Shown here: in pieces, positions 35,105 through 47,600 of the stretch
How the letters are laid out: every line of letters begins with the position of its first letter
Numbering within the stretch: the first letter of the stretch is position 1
Source: Thysanoteuthis rhombus
Lineage: Eukaryota; Mollusca; Cephalopoda; Oegopsida; Thysanoteuthidae
Length of the DNA: 64,000 nt
Assembly: GCA_963457665.1 (NCBI GenBank)
Contig: OY735202.1
Coordinates: forward strand, 51,324,281-51,388,280
Direction of reading: 5' to 3'
Translations under genes and position numbers: made by a program
The notes under the pieces: model-generated
Databases searched by the model: none
Told to the model about the DNA's origin: nothing
Seen by the model: only the letters and a program-made list of their open reading frames with translations

Positions 35105-35400
35105 GGCAGAACATTAAGGTCTGACAGCCCCCCCTCTTTCCGAACAGTCCAGATTTGGCTCCTTGTGATTTCTGGCTTTTTCCTAAGAGATTTTAGACTG
35201 AACAAGATTAATAAGAATGAAACCAGGTGGCTGATGGTGATCCTGAAAAATATCTTTGCAGATTATTCTGAAAAAGTGGGAGAGATGCTAAGATAAGTGT
35301 GTTATTTCCCAAGGGGAGTAGTTTGAAGAGGACAAGGGTGCTTGCCCTTGGTAAGCTACTCTTTCATTAATATTGAATGGTCGGGCACTTTTGGTATGTT
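35105..35400 (+). pseudogene. mariner-type transposase C-terminal remnant
   Basis: The + strand reads NSPDLAPCDFWLFPK at about 35140-35184, the hallmark SPDLAP.D.WLFP block of mariner transposases and part of the DDD catalytic neighbourhood. After a frame change the sequence KWERC, then DKCVISQGE, then FEEDKG follows at about 35273-35333. This matches the family C-terminus (W..R..KC....GEYFEGD), with stops replacing residues after KWERC and at the Y of GEYFE. The downstream GGTCGGGCACTTTTGGTATG resembles the usual post-ORF end of such elements. Only the last third or so is present; the N-terminal HTH region and left terminus are not visible. Confidence 0.75.
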
Positions 35401-36933
35401 TCACTAAAGTTGTTATGCATTCGTAAATTAGCTAGTCTATTTGAAGTTGGAAACTTTTGTATCACCCTGATATTGCAAATTTTGCCAACTCTTACAATGT
35501 TGTTTTGAAATGCTCAATGAAAATCTGGATATCCATTTGTAGGTTCTTTCAGAACCTCTGCCCTAGAAACTGTAATACTTACTTATACTATCTTCGTAGG
35601 GCAGATATTCTAATGACATAGTGTGCTCTAAAAAAAAAGCAGCCGTGCCACTTGTGAAACATGAATGAGTTATTTTGAAACAGAAACATGTTAAATTGAC
35701 TAGAAAATACACAATCAAACGTGACAAAATGACAACTGAACAATTCAAAATCAATTCTATGTCAAAAAAAAAAATAAATAAAAACTCCCAAACAAGCAAA
35801 TTTTAAACTTAAACAAAATTTCAAAGCCAACAAACAAGTAGATGCAAAAACAAGGAGGGTTTTCAGACTTTCAACTGCCTTTTGAAATTTCTATCATTGA
35901 ATGATGAGTGTTCACACCAGCCCTCAAAGAAAACTAAAACTAATGACACAGTTCATCTTATGCAGAATCAATTTTATCTAGTATACATTTAGGAGCAAAT
36001 TAGATGTTTTGATCATTTCCCCTTTCCACCACCATATACCTTGTTCAGTTGTCATTTAATCATGTTCTATCCTGTCTTTTCTTCATCCATTTACCAGGAG
36101 ATTCTAACCTTTTGTTTGGTGTCTTATTGACTGGACAGCATCAAACAATTCCTAGATTTCTACGTACAAATGTTCTTGGATGCTCCTCTCAATATGTTAT
36201 TCAAGTATTGCTGTTGACTCCTCTTGCCATTGTGCCTGGATCCTTTGAGCTACCATTTTATTTGCCTGCCCTAACTATCCTTTTCTATTCTCTCCCATGA
36301 TTCTGTTGGGTAATCATCCTTCACAAATCTGTTTGTAGTGCAGATTCAGTTATCACCTATTCCTTAGAGTTTGAACATCCACTTCCTTGAAAATTCCATT
36401 CTTTGATATGATTATGTTGGGTAATCTTCATTTTCCTAGTTGGTTTCTCTTGCTATGAAATAAGAACATTCCATAAGTATTCACATGCTTCTAGTAAATT
36501 TATTCATTAAAAACTGAAAATTACAGTTTGTTTATATTTGGATTCGATTTCACTTGCAATAAGTAAATTTATATTAGATAGATTAAATCAACTGAATATT
36601 TGTTGTAATTTTTCAATCTTTTCATTGAATATAAGATTTCTTGAAAAAAAACTTTTTATGAAAAGCCAAAGCTGCCATTTGTTATTGGTCAAAGCTAAAC
36701 TAGTTTTAGTTTTGCTTCCCATGAATTAGATGATCTTACAAAGTGACTCCCAATTTCTGTGATGAAACGGCTTTCTTGAACCCTCTCTCATAACTTGTTT
36801 ACATAAAATTTCTTTTTCTTGTAATAAAACATCCGCCCATGGATACTAATCAAATATTGGAGGAAGACTAACATGATTAGAATCTGTATGGCACATTGTT
36901 TGAATATATTGGAGAATAACAAAATTGCTATGC
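35401..36933. other. AT-rich non-coding DNA, nothing recognised
   Basis: An 83-codon frame at 36049-36300 has no recognisable domain. No repeat recognised. Confidence 0.45.
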
Positions 36934-37138
36934 TTTTTCTCTATGATCTGATCTTTCTCTATGATCTGATCTTTCTCTATGATCTGATCTTTCTCTATGA
37001 TCTGATCTTTCTCTATGATCTGATCTTTCTCTATGATCTGATCTTTCTCTATGATCTGATCTTTCTCTATGATCTGATCTTTCTCTATGATCTGATCTTT
37101 CTCTATGATCTGATCTTTCTCTATGATCTGATCTTTCT
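36934..37138. repeat. 18-bp minisatellite, ~11 near-identical copies
   Basis: The unit CTTTCTCTATGATCTGAT repeats about eleven times with essentially no variation inside the array. It is followed by a CTTCTTTG break. A period that is a multiple of three keeps all frames open, which explains spurious repetitive ORFs on both strands. Confidence 0.95.
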
Positions 37139-37437
37139 TCTTTGCTTCCTACCACATCCTAGTCTTTCCTTTCTCTTCTCCTGGTTGCCAGAAAGCAAGT
37201 AGCTACTCCCATCTTAGAAACAAAAAAGTTGAGTTTGAACCAAAAGTGGTAGATAATACACTTCAATACAAGTACTGCCACTCCTCACTTGCTTGCATTG
37301 ATTCTTCTGCTGAAGAACAAAAGAAGAAACAATAACCTGAGTTTCAGAAATATAGAGCTTCCACCATGACCTATTGATTTTATATATAAAATTTAGCAAA
37401 CTTGACAGTTATACTGTAACTATAATCCCTCAAATTT

Positions 37438-37500
37438 TTTGGTGTAGTGGTAAGAGTAGATATTTCTGTGTTCAAGGTCGAGGTTGAAGATTATATCCAA
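37438..37500 (+). other. Degenerate tRNA-like (SINE-head-like) sequence
   Basis: TGGTGTAGTGGTAAGAGTAG at about 37440-37459 fits a Pol III A box of the tRNA-Gly/Asp/Val type. About 25 bp later GTCGAGGTTGAAGATT is a worn B-box candidate. Neither arm pairs as a tRNA and no poly(A) end is assigned, so this is at best a fossil SINE head. Confidence 0.3.
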
Positions 37501-38140
37501 GTTTTGTAATTCTGTGCTTTGTTTTTGTGTCAAAGAGAGCAGTTAGGTAGCCAGTAGCTCAGTTTTTTTATCTCATTTCATTTCATTTCAGTACCATCCT
37601 TCACACATTTTTTTTATTTATTTGCTCATATTCAAGTTTTGTTGGCCATTTTCATGTTTGACTATAATTATACTGAAAAAGTGTTGTAAAATTGATTTCT
37701 GTTTCATTACTTTGAAAATGATCTTGTTGAAAAAAATAAACAGTATTGGACCCCAAGAGGAGGAACCATAGGTTAAGTTAAAATCAGATTTCTACTTCAA
37801 CTGTTTTGAAATGGTTTGTAAGCTATTAGATTGTCCAACATGGCTGATTTTGTTTTATGCTTGACAATTTACCATTTTTAAATAGATAATAAAAGAATTT
37901 CAAACTAATTATTTTGAAATATTCAACTATTCAGTGAATGTTTTAATTCTTCATTTTAAGGTAAATATGGAAAGCCTCTCATCTTAAATTTTCCTCATAG
38001 AGATATTAGGTGTAATAGTATTTGAATTTTTTTAACTATTGTCGATTGATTTTTTTCTCTCAGTATTTCTCACGTTAATTTCTGCTGCTCTGAAAGAAAT
38101 ACTTGATTTAATTTTCCTGTTTTTATACTTGAGTTAAAGC
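37501..38140. other. AT-rich non-coding DNA, nothing recognised
   Basis: No motif recognised. Confidence 0.4.
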
Positions 38141-38344
38141 TTGGCTGCAATGGAGCTAGAACTGAAAAGAGAAAGACCAAAGAAAATTATGTTAGTGAAT
38201 GAAGAGCAAGATATTGGTCTCAAAATTGGCCAAAATCATCAATGGAAAAATTTGAAGGTTTCAGTAGGGAATCAACCCAAAACTGCTCAACTTGTAAGCT
38301 ATAGTATTGATTGGAGCCATTTCAAATCATTCAAGAGCAGTTAA
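38141..38344 (+). other. Unidentified open frame, 67 codons
   Basis: The frame begins MAAMELELKRERPKKIMLVN and is lysine/glutamate-rich, unlike the T-rich hydrophobic frames elsewhere in the window. I recognise no domain. A following stretch to about 38420 contains protein-like words broken by stops. It may be a remnant of an unrecognised transposon or a retrocopy, or it may be chance. Confidence 0.2.
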
Positions 38345-40389
38345 CAAGAAAAGCTCATCAAATGTGTTGATTTAGAGAACCTGAAGTCAAGACATGTGAT
38401 TATATTCAACAATATGGAATTTATTTTTACTTTTTATGATCACTTGGGATGAAAATGATTTTTGTATGATAACTTGAAGGAGGATGGGAAGCTATAGCAT
38501 CAACTGAAACCATACTATCATCCATGAAAGGTTATGTTGAACATTTGGTGGTACAGAAGTAGTTTGGCCACTTACAAGGAAGTTATGTAGCAAACAAGTA
38601 ATGCATGTAGACCAGCCTGAAATTGTGCATTAAAAACTTGGTAGCTATTTTGTTGAATTGAAAGGTTATCATTTTGCTATATGATAATGTCTATACTTGT
38701 GTTTGGAAAAATGATGTTACTAAAATTGAATCAGTTGAAGATGGAGATTTATTGCACTGTTACTACTCATCTGGTCTCTCCATAATTACCCCCCTTCTTA
38801 CAGATAAGAACTTCTCCAATCAAGATTGAAACAAAGAAATTATTTATAGATATGTGAACTTTATTAGGAAATAGTTGACTTTTTTCAGAAGTGGAATAAA
38901 TGAATAGACGCCAAGGGGGGATATTTTGATTGAATAAGTATGTTTTTTGGTTTGGGGGATGGTTTTTTTTTTTTTTTTTTTTTTTTGTGTGTGTTTTTTT
39001 TTCTAGTTTATTTTGTTTAAATAGATTAGTAATTTTCATATAGAACAATCTGATATGAGCCTAATCAACCTGATACCTGGAATGAATCTTTTGGTCTCAC
39101 TGTTCTATCCTCTCTTGAATTTCTTGCTAATTCCAAAAATTGAATAACTATTCCAGTTACAGGAATCATTTTAAGGTGATAGACAGGTTAAATGCATTTG
39201 GTGGAGATTTTGACTGTTCTTTTCTAGTATTGTAATTGCTTTGGCTTTTTGTGTGAAATTTTCACGCAATCTTGAATTTGACAGATTAAAATTGTTGCTT
39301 TCTTTTCTGTATCAGTATTGCTGATTGAACAGACTTTCTCCATGGCCTGATCCCAATAATATCTGCAGCTTTACGGTTGATTTTCATGACAAATTTCTGA
39401 AAACTTTGACTTTTTTTTTTTTTTTTTTTCGTTGTTTGTTCATTTCATGACAAGAATGCAAAGATGGCTGACTGCTTGAAACCTGTGCAATAGTGAAGCA
39501 GGAAGACAACTGAGATGAACAGTCAGCAAACCATGTTTAATATTATGAATACTTTTTTTGCTAACCTTTTATTTCTGTTCATCCATTTTCAGTTCGTCCA
39601 ATTCATGAATTTTACCACTTGCTGTTCTTTCTTATTAGTTTCAATATCTGAGGGTTAGCTCAGATATTGGCAAGTACTAAACCTTCTCTCTTTGATCTTT
39701 AGCTCTAATGATTTTTATATCCAAGTTACTAGAAGCAGTATCAAGAAAATGCTCTTTTCTTGCAGAATGTTTAAGGGATTTTATAACAAATAGTTTCATG
39801 TACTGTAATCATATAAGAATTTCTTGTTTGGTTTTTAAGAATTCTACATTGAAGATGTGAGATCATTGTTTGAGAATGAGACAATTGATTATCCTAAACA
39901 GTCAAAGTTTTATTTATGATTACATCACAACACCAAGAATAATATAAGGCCTTAACAAAAGGTTCATAAATTCAACCTTTTGCATCAATCATATGAAATC
40001 AGTCTGGCTAAAAGGTGCACAGCATAGAGAATAGTTACATGTACAGAAATTATGATGATCATATCTGCAATATAGAAAATTTAGACTCAGTACAAAGAAT
40101 TCTTACATTATTACTTGATTATTACAGTACATGTAATTATTTTCTGTTTTATTTGTGATTGATGTGAAAAAGTTGTCGAAGCTCAATAAATTCAAGTTTG
40201 ACACATTCTGGTTTATTCATTTTTTCCCTATCACAACTTGCATCTAGTTTTTTTCTAAGATTTTTAGCAATTTCTTTTTTCTACTCTGAAAAGTGAATAT
40301 CTAAGTTATAAAGGATGAAGATATCATCAAAAAACAAGTTTATGGGTAATCAATATTCAATTAACAAATAAGTCATCGGTGTTTCTGAT
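38345..40389. other. AT-rich non-coding DNA, nothing recognised
   Basis: Long T runs near 38965-38986 and 39412-39429. No motif recognised. Confidence 0.4.
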
Positions 40390-41500
40390 CAATGCTGTGG
40401 AGTCAGCTCTCAAAAACTTCCGACATTTATAGTACATACTCCAACAGATGTAATTAGAATAATTACATATATATCATATATTTATTGAAATTACACATTA
40501 TACAAGACGTTTCATCATTGCCAACGTGAATCATCAGACCACTTTTTAACAACCTAACTTGGCTAAATTTTAGCTTTTGGCTCTAGCTATGTGCTTGTGA
40601 CTTTTATATTATTCATCAAAGAGGTTACAAACATTGAGTAACTTTTAATTGAACATAACACAATACTTACAATATAAAAGAAAAAGGCAATATTTTTATG
40701 TAGTTGAAGGATATAAAGGAAAGAGAATATTTTAAAAAATTAATTTCTTTTCAGAATTAAAGCATTGTTAGAATGTCAAAATCATTGAAGAAATAGTATA
40801 TATAAACAACTGGCTGAACTGAATCAATAATATTTTAACATCTTTTTCTCAAAGACAGAATTGTTTCTGCATAATTCTCCTTTATAGAAGCCCTTGAATT
40901 CGATTTGATTATTCGTAGTGTAAAAAACTTACAAGTCTCACATCACTGATTTGGATGGGTGGCATTGCTATTACTATTCTAGCTACATCACTAATAACCT
41001 CTTGATGAACAGGAATGACTTCTTCTATTGTCAGTTCCTATGAGTGTTTATGCCTGGCCACCACCTTTTAATTCATTTAAAAAATCTTGCTGAAAGTTCT
41101 CTATTTAGACATCTATTGTTTTTCTAACTTGAGACATTGTTGCTTTACTTTGAAAATTTCAACCAGCACAACACATTTATTGAATTGGAAATAACTTGGA
41201 TATGTCAAAAATATCATTCATAATTTCACAGCGAGTCCTTTTTTCTGTTGGTGGATCACTTGAGGGAATGTCATCTTCATTTTCCATTAGTTGAGTATGT
41301 TCTCAAGACTAAGAGAAATGATGTTTGTTGCTATCTAGCCCATGTAGGTGTTGATATACCTGAATAGCATATCAATATAACCACTTATTCACTTTATAGG
41401 TAGTCTCTGTGTTTGGGCATATTTATTAAAGTAAAGGAATGCTGGATGACAGTTTTGGCTGTGATTTTGAGCTCTGCCAATAACTGCTGAAAGTGCTATT
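40390..41500 (-). mobile_element. hAT DNA transposon fossil, minus strand
   Basis: CAATGCTGTGGAGTCAGCTC at 40390 is a terminal motif typical of one large hAT group (CARTGCTGTGGAGTCGG-type). On the minus strand, frames between about 41090 and 40850 read EVISDVARIVIAMPPIQISD, VRLVSFLHYE, and then IKSNSRASIKENYAETILSL and RKRC. This is the C-terminal hAT dimerisation domain (A..IL..PATQ.SVERLFS....I.S..RASI...YAE..L.LR). The reading frame shifts inside this domain and stops are scattered further upstream, so the gene is dead. Weak hAT-like text continues to about 41480. The far terminus and the 8-bp target duplication were not found. Confidence 0.7.
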
Positions 41501-41868
41501 TACGTAATATGTACAAACAACACTTGCACACTAGAATTGAAAAAATTATAAAAATGAATGATTTAATTCCCAATTATATTATAGTTACTAATACTACTCG
41601 ATTAAAAATTCTCAATTCTCAAGTCTCAATTCTGGGGGAAAAATTATTGTCAAACTCTGATTCAAGTTGAAGTTGATTTTATTTTCTTCCTGTAACAATA
41701 GCAATACCTCACCTAATTTAAAGATGTATTCTCTTCACTGTCTATTCCATCACATGAAACCAAACTGATTTATAAAATTAACATTTCCCTTGCATGATTG
41801 CTAGGTAACTCTCTTACCAGCCTATTCTCTCCTCTCAATTTACACATATTTATTTACATACACACTAT
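41501..41868. other. AT-rich non-coding DNA, nothing recognised
   Basis: Possible decayed left part of the hAT element; no motif recognised. Confidence 0.35.
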
Positions 41869-42011
41869 ATATGTATATAATATATATATAGAGAGAGAGA
41901 GAATCGACGAAGCCCCACAAATCACCTGACCAACCAGCCAAGTGGGCTACAGATTCTTTTCTCTTTGCTCGTAATATGCATGAGAACACCACGAAGCACT
42001 ATCAAAATGAT

Positions 42012-42107
<96 letters not shown>
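41869..42107. repeat. Compound microsatellites (TA)n(GA)n and (TA)n(TG)n
   Basis: A short (TA)n(GA)n lies at about 41876-41902. A long (TA)n at 42017-42079 continues directly into (TG)n at 42079-42107. Confidence 0.95.
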
Positions 42108-42110
<3 letters not shown>

Positions 42111-42439
42111 ATGATTTGTCAAGAAAAAACTAATTATTTTTCTGTATTTATTTCCAAAAATCTATTTCATTGACTAGTAATGTTATCAGATCAGATTTAA
42201 ATGATGTTTTTCAAACTTTTGATTATCTTTGTCCTGGAGATTATGCATTGTCATTATGTTCTGGTGGTGTTATTTGACAGATACTGATGTTTTTTATGGA
42301 TATTTTGAATCTTTTGGTTTTGACCATTTCAAATCTTAGCCCATGTCTTTCTTGTAGATCTTGAGTGTTCTTCTATTTTGTTCTAACATAAGCTTTGCCA
42401 ATACTGAAGAAACATGGATTTTTCCAGAATGTTGTTGTA

Positions 42440-42840
42440 TTGTTTCTTCCTGAAATTAATGCTGATTCTATAATTAATCGTCTTTTATTGTTTAGTTCTT
42501 TATTATTTATTCATATTCATTTTTGTTAATTTTTGTTTTTCTTTGATTTTTTTTTTTTTTTTTCTTTTTTCTTATCTGTTAAATTATAAATTGTGGTCCT
42601 CCTGGTTGTGATGGGCCACAAGTGCATTTTGTGTGCTGTTTATTCTTACAGATTATGTTCATAAATTCTCTAGTTATGGAAGTCTCACCATTATATTTCT
42701 TATCGCAGTTTTTTCATGCTTTTTCATGTACGCCAGTACATGTAGGTTTATTATTTGCTTTCATGTTGATTTTGTTTTTATTGATTTAGATGATGTTTAT
42801 AATTTAGGTTCCAAAATTTTAAAATCTATCTGCTAGTCAG
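42440..42840. repeat. Dispersed repeat D, copy 2
   Basis: Matches 26840-27000 over GCTGATTCTAT, TTCTTTATTATTT, AAATTGTGGTCCTCCT and AAGTGCATTT in order; similarity fades after about 42630. Confidence 0.4.
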
Positions 42841-43710
42841 TAAGTTGCTACAACATGATGTATACACAATACATCATCATCTCTCTGCCTTATGTCAATA
42901 TAACCAAATCTAGTACATGCATACTTATTCTCACAAAAGATTACTCTTATAAATTTGGTTGGTTGCTCAGAACAACCTGACTCAATTTAAACTGTACCTT
43001 TCTGTACTTTCTTTATACATCTACCTGTTCACCTCAACAATATACACATGTATACTTTTCTACATGAATAAGCCAATATGCATTCACACACTTCCTTATC
43101 CACTGAATTTTTCTTTTTTTTTTCTTTTCAAATTGTTTCTACTCTTCTGTGACTTTTTCATTCTTATTTTCAGTTTGATTATCATAATAGAACCTTTCAA
43201 GCAGACTATTGTTTGATCTGCAAGCTATGAACAGACTGGTGCCTATTATCCTGATTTCTATTGTGATGGTAACTGTTCCCCTTCCACAAATAACAAGATG
43301 CTGAAATTAAACACTTATCATCTCTTCTTCATTATCACTTACCCACAAATGGTGTATATTTCTGAAGTTTCTAAATTACTGGGAATGTGGGGTGACCAAA
43401 GTGTGTACATCTCAATCCCTCTGAGATTTTCCTAATTCATAAATTATACACAAGTATGAATTTTTTTAGAGACAACATTTATGATCATCCAATTCACATT
43501 TGTATATGTTGTCTTGAATTAGATTTGAACACAGATGATTATCAATTTTAGATATTTACCTTTTGGCAATTAAATCTACTTTTGGTGCTTAGTGGCTAGA
43601 TTTTTCTCCTTGGAATCTTGATCCCACCTTTTAAAAGTTCAGGTTATTTGTTGATTTACTTGATCTGTTTTCAATGTAGATGCTTTATTTGATGATTACC
43701 ATCGTACAGG

Positions 43711-43712
<2 letters not shown>
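42841..43712. other. AT-rich non-coding DNA, nothing recognised
   Basis: No motif recognised. Confidence 0.45.

Positions 43713-43758
<46 letters not shown>
43713..43758. repeat. (TA)n microsatellite
   Basis: About 22 TA units. A shorter one lies at 44042-44056. Confidence 0.95.
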
Positions 43759-43760
<2 letters not shown>

Positions 43761-44549
43761 CTCAGCAAATCTTCTTAGGATCAGAGTATCTGTGTATCTA
43801 TGATCAAAGAGTCACTCCCTGGCACTTGGGACCAAAGTGTTGCATCTGTACACTCATTGAAAAGTGTTACACACACAAATAGATACACATTGTGTTTGAT
43901 AAATGTAAGGTTTTGTGGAATGTTTTTCTGAAATATTGTCTCTTTGTGGAGATTTCAGTCCTCGCTTTTTTTTTCATTTTGAACTCAAACATATGAAAAA
44001 GAACTTCCAAGAAAGAAATATCTTATAAAGTTTATGCAGTTTATATATATATATATACCATAAAACTAATTGCATTGTGTGTATATCTATTTGAAAGGCA
44101 AAATGAAGGAAAATATTCAGTTTTGTTTTTTTCTTTGTTTTTTCCTTAAGATAGAAAAGATGAGTGTTTTATATGCATAACAAATTCAGTAGAATTCATA
44201 ATCTAATGCTGAAAACAACTTACTAGTCTGTTTTGACATGCCATAAAGACATTATTTTACTCAATTCTCTTGCATTTTCATAGTAAATTGACATGATCAC
44301 TCCAGAAGAACGGGAAGTATCTGATTTTCAAACGGAGGAAGGGCACTGTTGGTCAATTTGGAAGTGGAATGAGCCACCTCAAAATAGCACTGAAATTGGA
44401 AAGTTTTACTTCCAACTGTGAACCATGGAATCATGCGATTTACTAATAGAGAAAATGAAACCACTACATCTTGTTGACCTGGGCCATTAGAAAGGTGTCT
44501 TCACATAGAATGTATGAGTGCGAATCACTGTCTGCAGCCTGACATGTGG

Positions 44550-44690
44550 TTATTAGCTGAAATTTTCACTGTATAATATTTTGTCTATAATTAATATTCA
44601 TCACAGAATTAAGTGCATTGCAAAAGGAAGGGATTATGTTGAAAAATTGATACTTGTACAAAATAAGTGCTTTTTTTTCCATCATCAGAC
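44550..44690. repeat. Dispersed repeat E, copy 1
   Basis: AAATTTTCACTGTATAATATT, AGAATTAAGTGCATTG and GTTGAAAAATTGATACTTGT correspond in order to AAATTTCACTGCATAATGTT, ATCAAGTGCATTG and TTTGAAAAATTGACATTTGT at 56615-56725. Family unknown. Confidence 0.4.
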
Positions 44691-47600
44691 TACAGATTTA
44701 TTTGTGTGTGAAAAAACACAAACAGTTTCCTTTTTTTTTTTCTTCTTTTTTTTTCTTTTCCAAGAAAAAGCCAAGTCTTTCAATTATCTTGTTTGAATTG
44801 TCTCACTACCTAAAAATAAATTAGCAATCAATACTCCTTGTAAATGATTATTCACATGGGACTTTAGTCCTTCTTTCGGGTTGTCATTTCTCTTGCATAT
44901 TTTCTTTTGTCTCTTTTGAGGCATTAAGCAATTTTCCAGAAATGTGAATTTTCCCCATAAGGTTCTTATATTTTTACATAGTCACTTTTCTAGTACTACC
45001 TTATGTTGGATGGAACACATTTCACTTTGTTTGGTTCATTGAAGATGAAGAGTTTTTCTAATTCTAATATAAAACTTTTTTCTTCAAAGACTGTCAAAAA
45101 AGCTAAAAGGTGCTTAATGCAAGATGTTGATCAACTGTTTGAATTAAGTTGATAGCTTTTTTATTTCTTTTCTGTTAACGTTGTCACTGGTCACAATGTT
45201 TTGGCTCATCTGTGTGTATATTGAGTCTATTATTTTGAATCTTTGAAAGTGTGGCCAATGTTCTGGTTTCAGCAAGAATTCAACTATTCAATTACACCTT
45301 ATTTATTTCATGCCCAAATTCTCTCACTGACTTTTATTTATTTTTATAAGAGATTTTATCATCATTATTTAGGGATTTCATTATTTACTTCTGTCAATAA
45401 AGTTGGAAGATGTACCATGGATTCACTCATGTCTGTCTGCTCACACAATATCTGCAGAAATTTTCAATTGAATTTTCAACTAGTCATGTTTCAGGGCAGA
45501 TCCATAAATTTCTTTTTTTTTTTTTCTTTTTTTCCCATATGTTTATATATTCACTTATATTTCCAAAAGTTCCAAATAATATTTGTCACATTTTTTGGCC
45601 ATGGGCTTAGGGAAGAATTAGATTTCTGAGTAGATTTAGGAATGTTTTTTACAGCCTCCCCTGCGTTATAGCTATAGGAACTGATTTTCATTCAGTTTTC
45701 AGTGACTGTGTTGAGTGCTTTCTAGTTATTTTTGTGGTTGCTAAAAAGAAAACATTGTTCAAACTTATTAAAATCCAGCTTTCATATTTATTCTGATTTA
45801 TGAAAAGGAAATTATATAGTCTTTGACTCTGTATTTTGTATTTCATGAATTTTGCTTATTTTTCTCTCCTTATTAAAATTTTGTCATTTTTTTCCAAATT
45901 GAAGTATATTAGTTATTTATTTCATTTAATCTCGGGGGGGAAAAAATGTTGTTTTTATCTGTTATTTTTTTTTCCCTTTACAAAACAAGTTTTCTCTTCT
46001 GTGTGTGTGTGTGTGTAAGCGTGCGCTATCAACATTCTTGTGTGCAGTTAGTACCTTCTTCTATCTATTTATGCACATACATTGTGTGTGTGTGTGTGTG
46101 TACTTTTGTGCATATGCATTTGCTTGTCCTTTGACCCTTACTTTTTACCAAATTTGCTGATCCAAGCAGTTTTCCTTCTGTGGAAATCATATGTCAGCTT
46201 TTTGTCAAGCTGATAATTTGCTATGAATTTAAATTCGCAGACTGTTTCTTTCTTTCTAATGTATTTTAATTCTGAAATATGTAGGATCATTATTGAGATA
46301 TTGTATTCAGCTAAGGAATAAAAAATGAAATAGGTAAATTCAAAAAGAATGAAAAAAGATTTTAATCAACATCTAACATTTTGAAACTTGAGTTCTTTTA
46401 TGATCAGTATAATGGATTCAGTGCTGAAAAAAAAAGCTTAAGAACATTCAACCGTGTATAAATGGTAATGCAGTCCATACAGTGTGTTGCCCACTCAACC
46501 TCCATTTTGTTCTCCTGCTCTGCCTCTACACCAACAGAATATTGCTTGGTTATCTGTACTGTCTTAAATACCGAATAAATATGGTTATTTTCCTTTTTAG
46601 TGGTGAAAAATTTCGCCAATATTGTTGAGGCTACTTCTCTTTGGAAAAATATTGCTAAGAAAATATTTTCTGGGGCAAGTTTTTTGCAATGTAAATGAAC
46701 AAATCTTCCACATTTTTAGGGTCGAGATAATTGCATGGTACACTGACCACAATTGTTTCCAGTTCTTTGCTATCATCATTGCTGCCATTATTTTCTTCAC
46801 TCGGTCCCCCCCCTCCCTTCAACCATCTTCCATTCCCATCTTTCTCTCTTTACTTTTTCTCATCTTCTACTTGCATATATATTAGTGATTTTTATACTGT
46901 ATACTATATCTTCTTCATGCTACGTATATTTTCTATCCAGTCTTTCATCTACCTTCCACCCTATTATGTTCTGGTTGAATTCCTCCAACAGTTTGCACAG
47001 ATTGCAGCTATCAAAATATCTTTTAGAAGTTTGCAAACTGCTTCCTCACAGGTTTTCTCTCTTCTTACCAAGATGATATTGCAGCTGCACTGCCCTATAT
47101 GCATAAAGTGTCTATAAGAATATGGTACATGTTACTTGCTTACTTTGATTTTTTTTCTTTTTTTTCTTTTTTTTCTGCTATCTTTCTCTTCAACCAACCA
47201 TTCTTGTTTTGGGAAATGGTTTGTGCTATCAGATGTTTATAGTCTGTCTAAATTACACTATTATATTCTTGTTTTTGTTAAGTAAAGAAACCATATCTGA
47301 AACAAATGTTTTTTATGCTGAACAAAAATACAAGTTACTTGAAATTATTCTTGCAAGTTCAACTTCTGCAAAAGAATTTCATAAATTCAAACCTGTTGTT
47401 TGTTTTTTTTGGGTTTTGTTCTTGCTTTTTTTTTGTTTTGATTTTTTTTTTTGGTTTTGTTCGTTTGTCTTTTTTTGCTCTTTTTTCTTGTTAGCACCAA
47501 TTCTTCTATTCTACCAATGCTCATGGCAACAGCTAAATAAAACCTAGAATAAATTGAAAGTGTTGGCATATTTTGCTTTAAAAATATTTTGACAAATTGT

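Noticed and set aside
36873-37202. Open frame encoding a repeated FLYDLI hexapeptide, and its minus-strand counterpart
   Set aside because: Both are produced by the 18-bp minisatellite, whose period keeps frames open. There is no other sign of coding.
41922-42173. Frames of IYIYIY and HTHTHT residues on both strands
   Set aside because: Direct translations of the (TA)n(TG)n microsatellite.
45243-47547. Several 100-128-codon hydrophobic frames
   Set aside because: They overlap one another in different frames and come from T-rich sequence; phenylalanine and leucine runs reflect composition, not membrane proteins.
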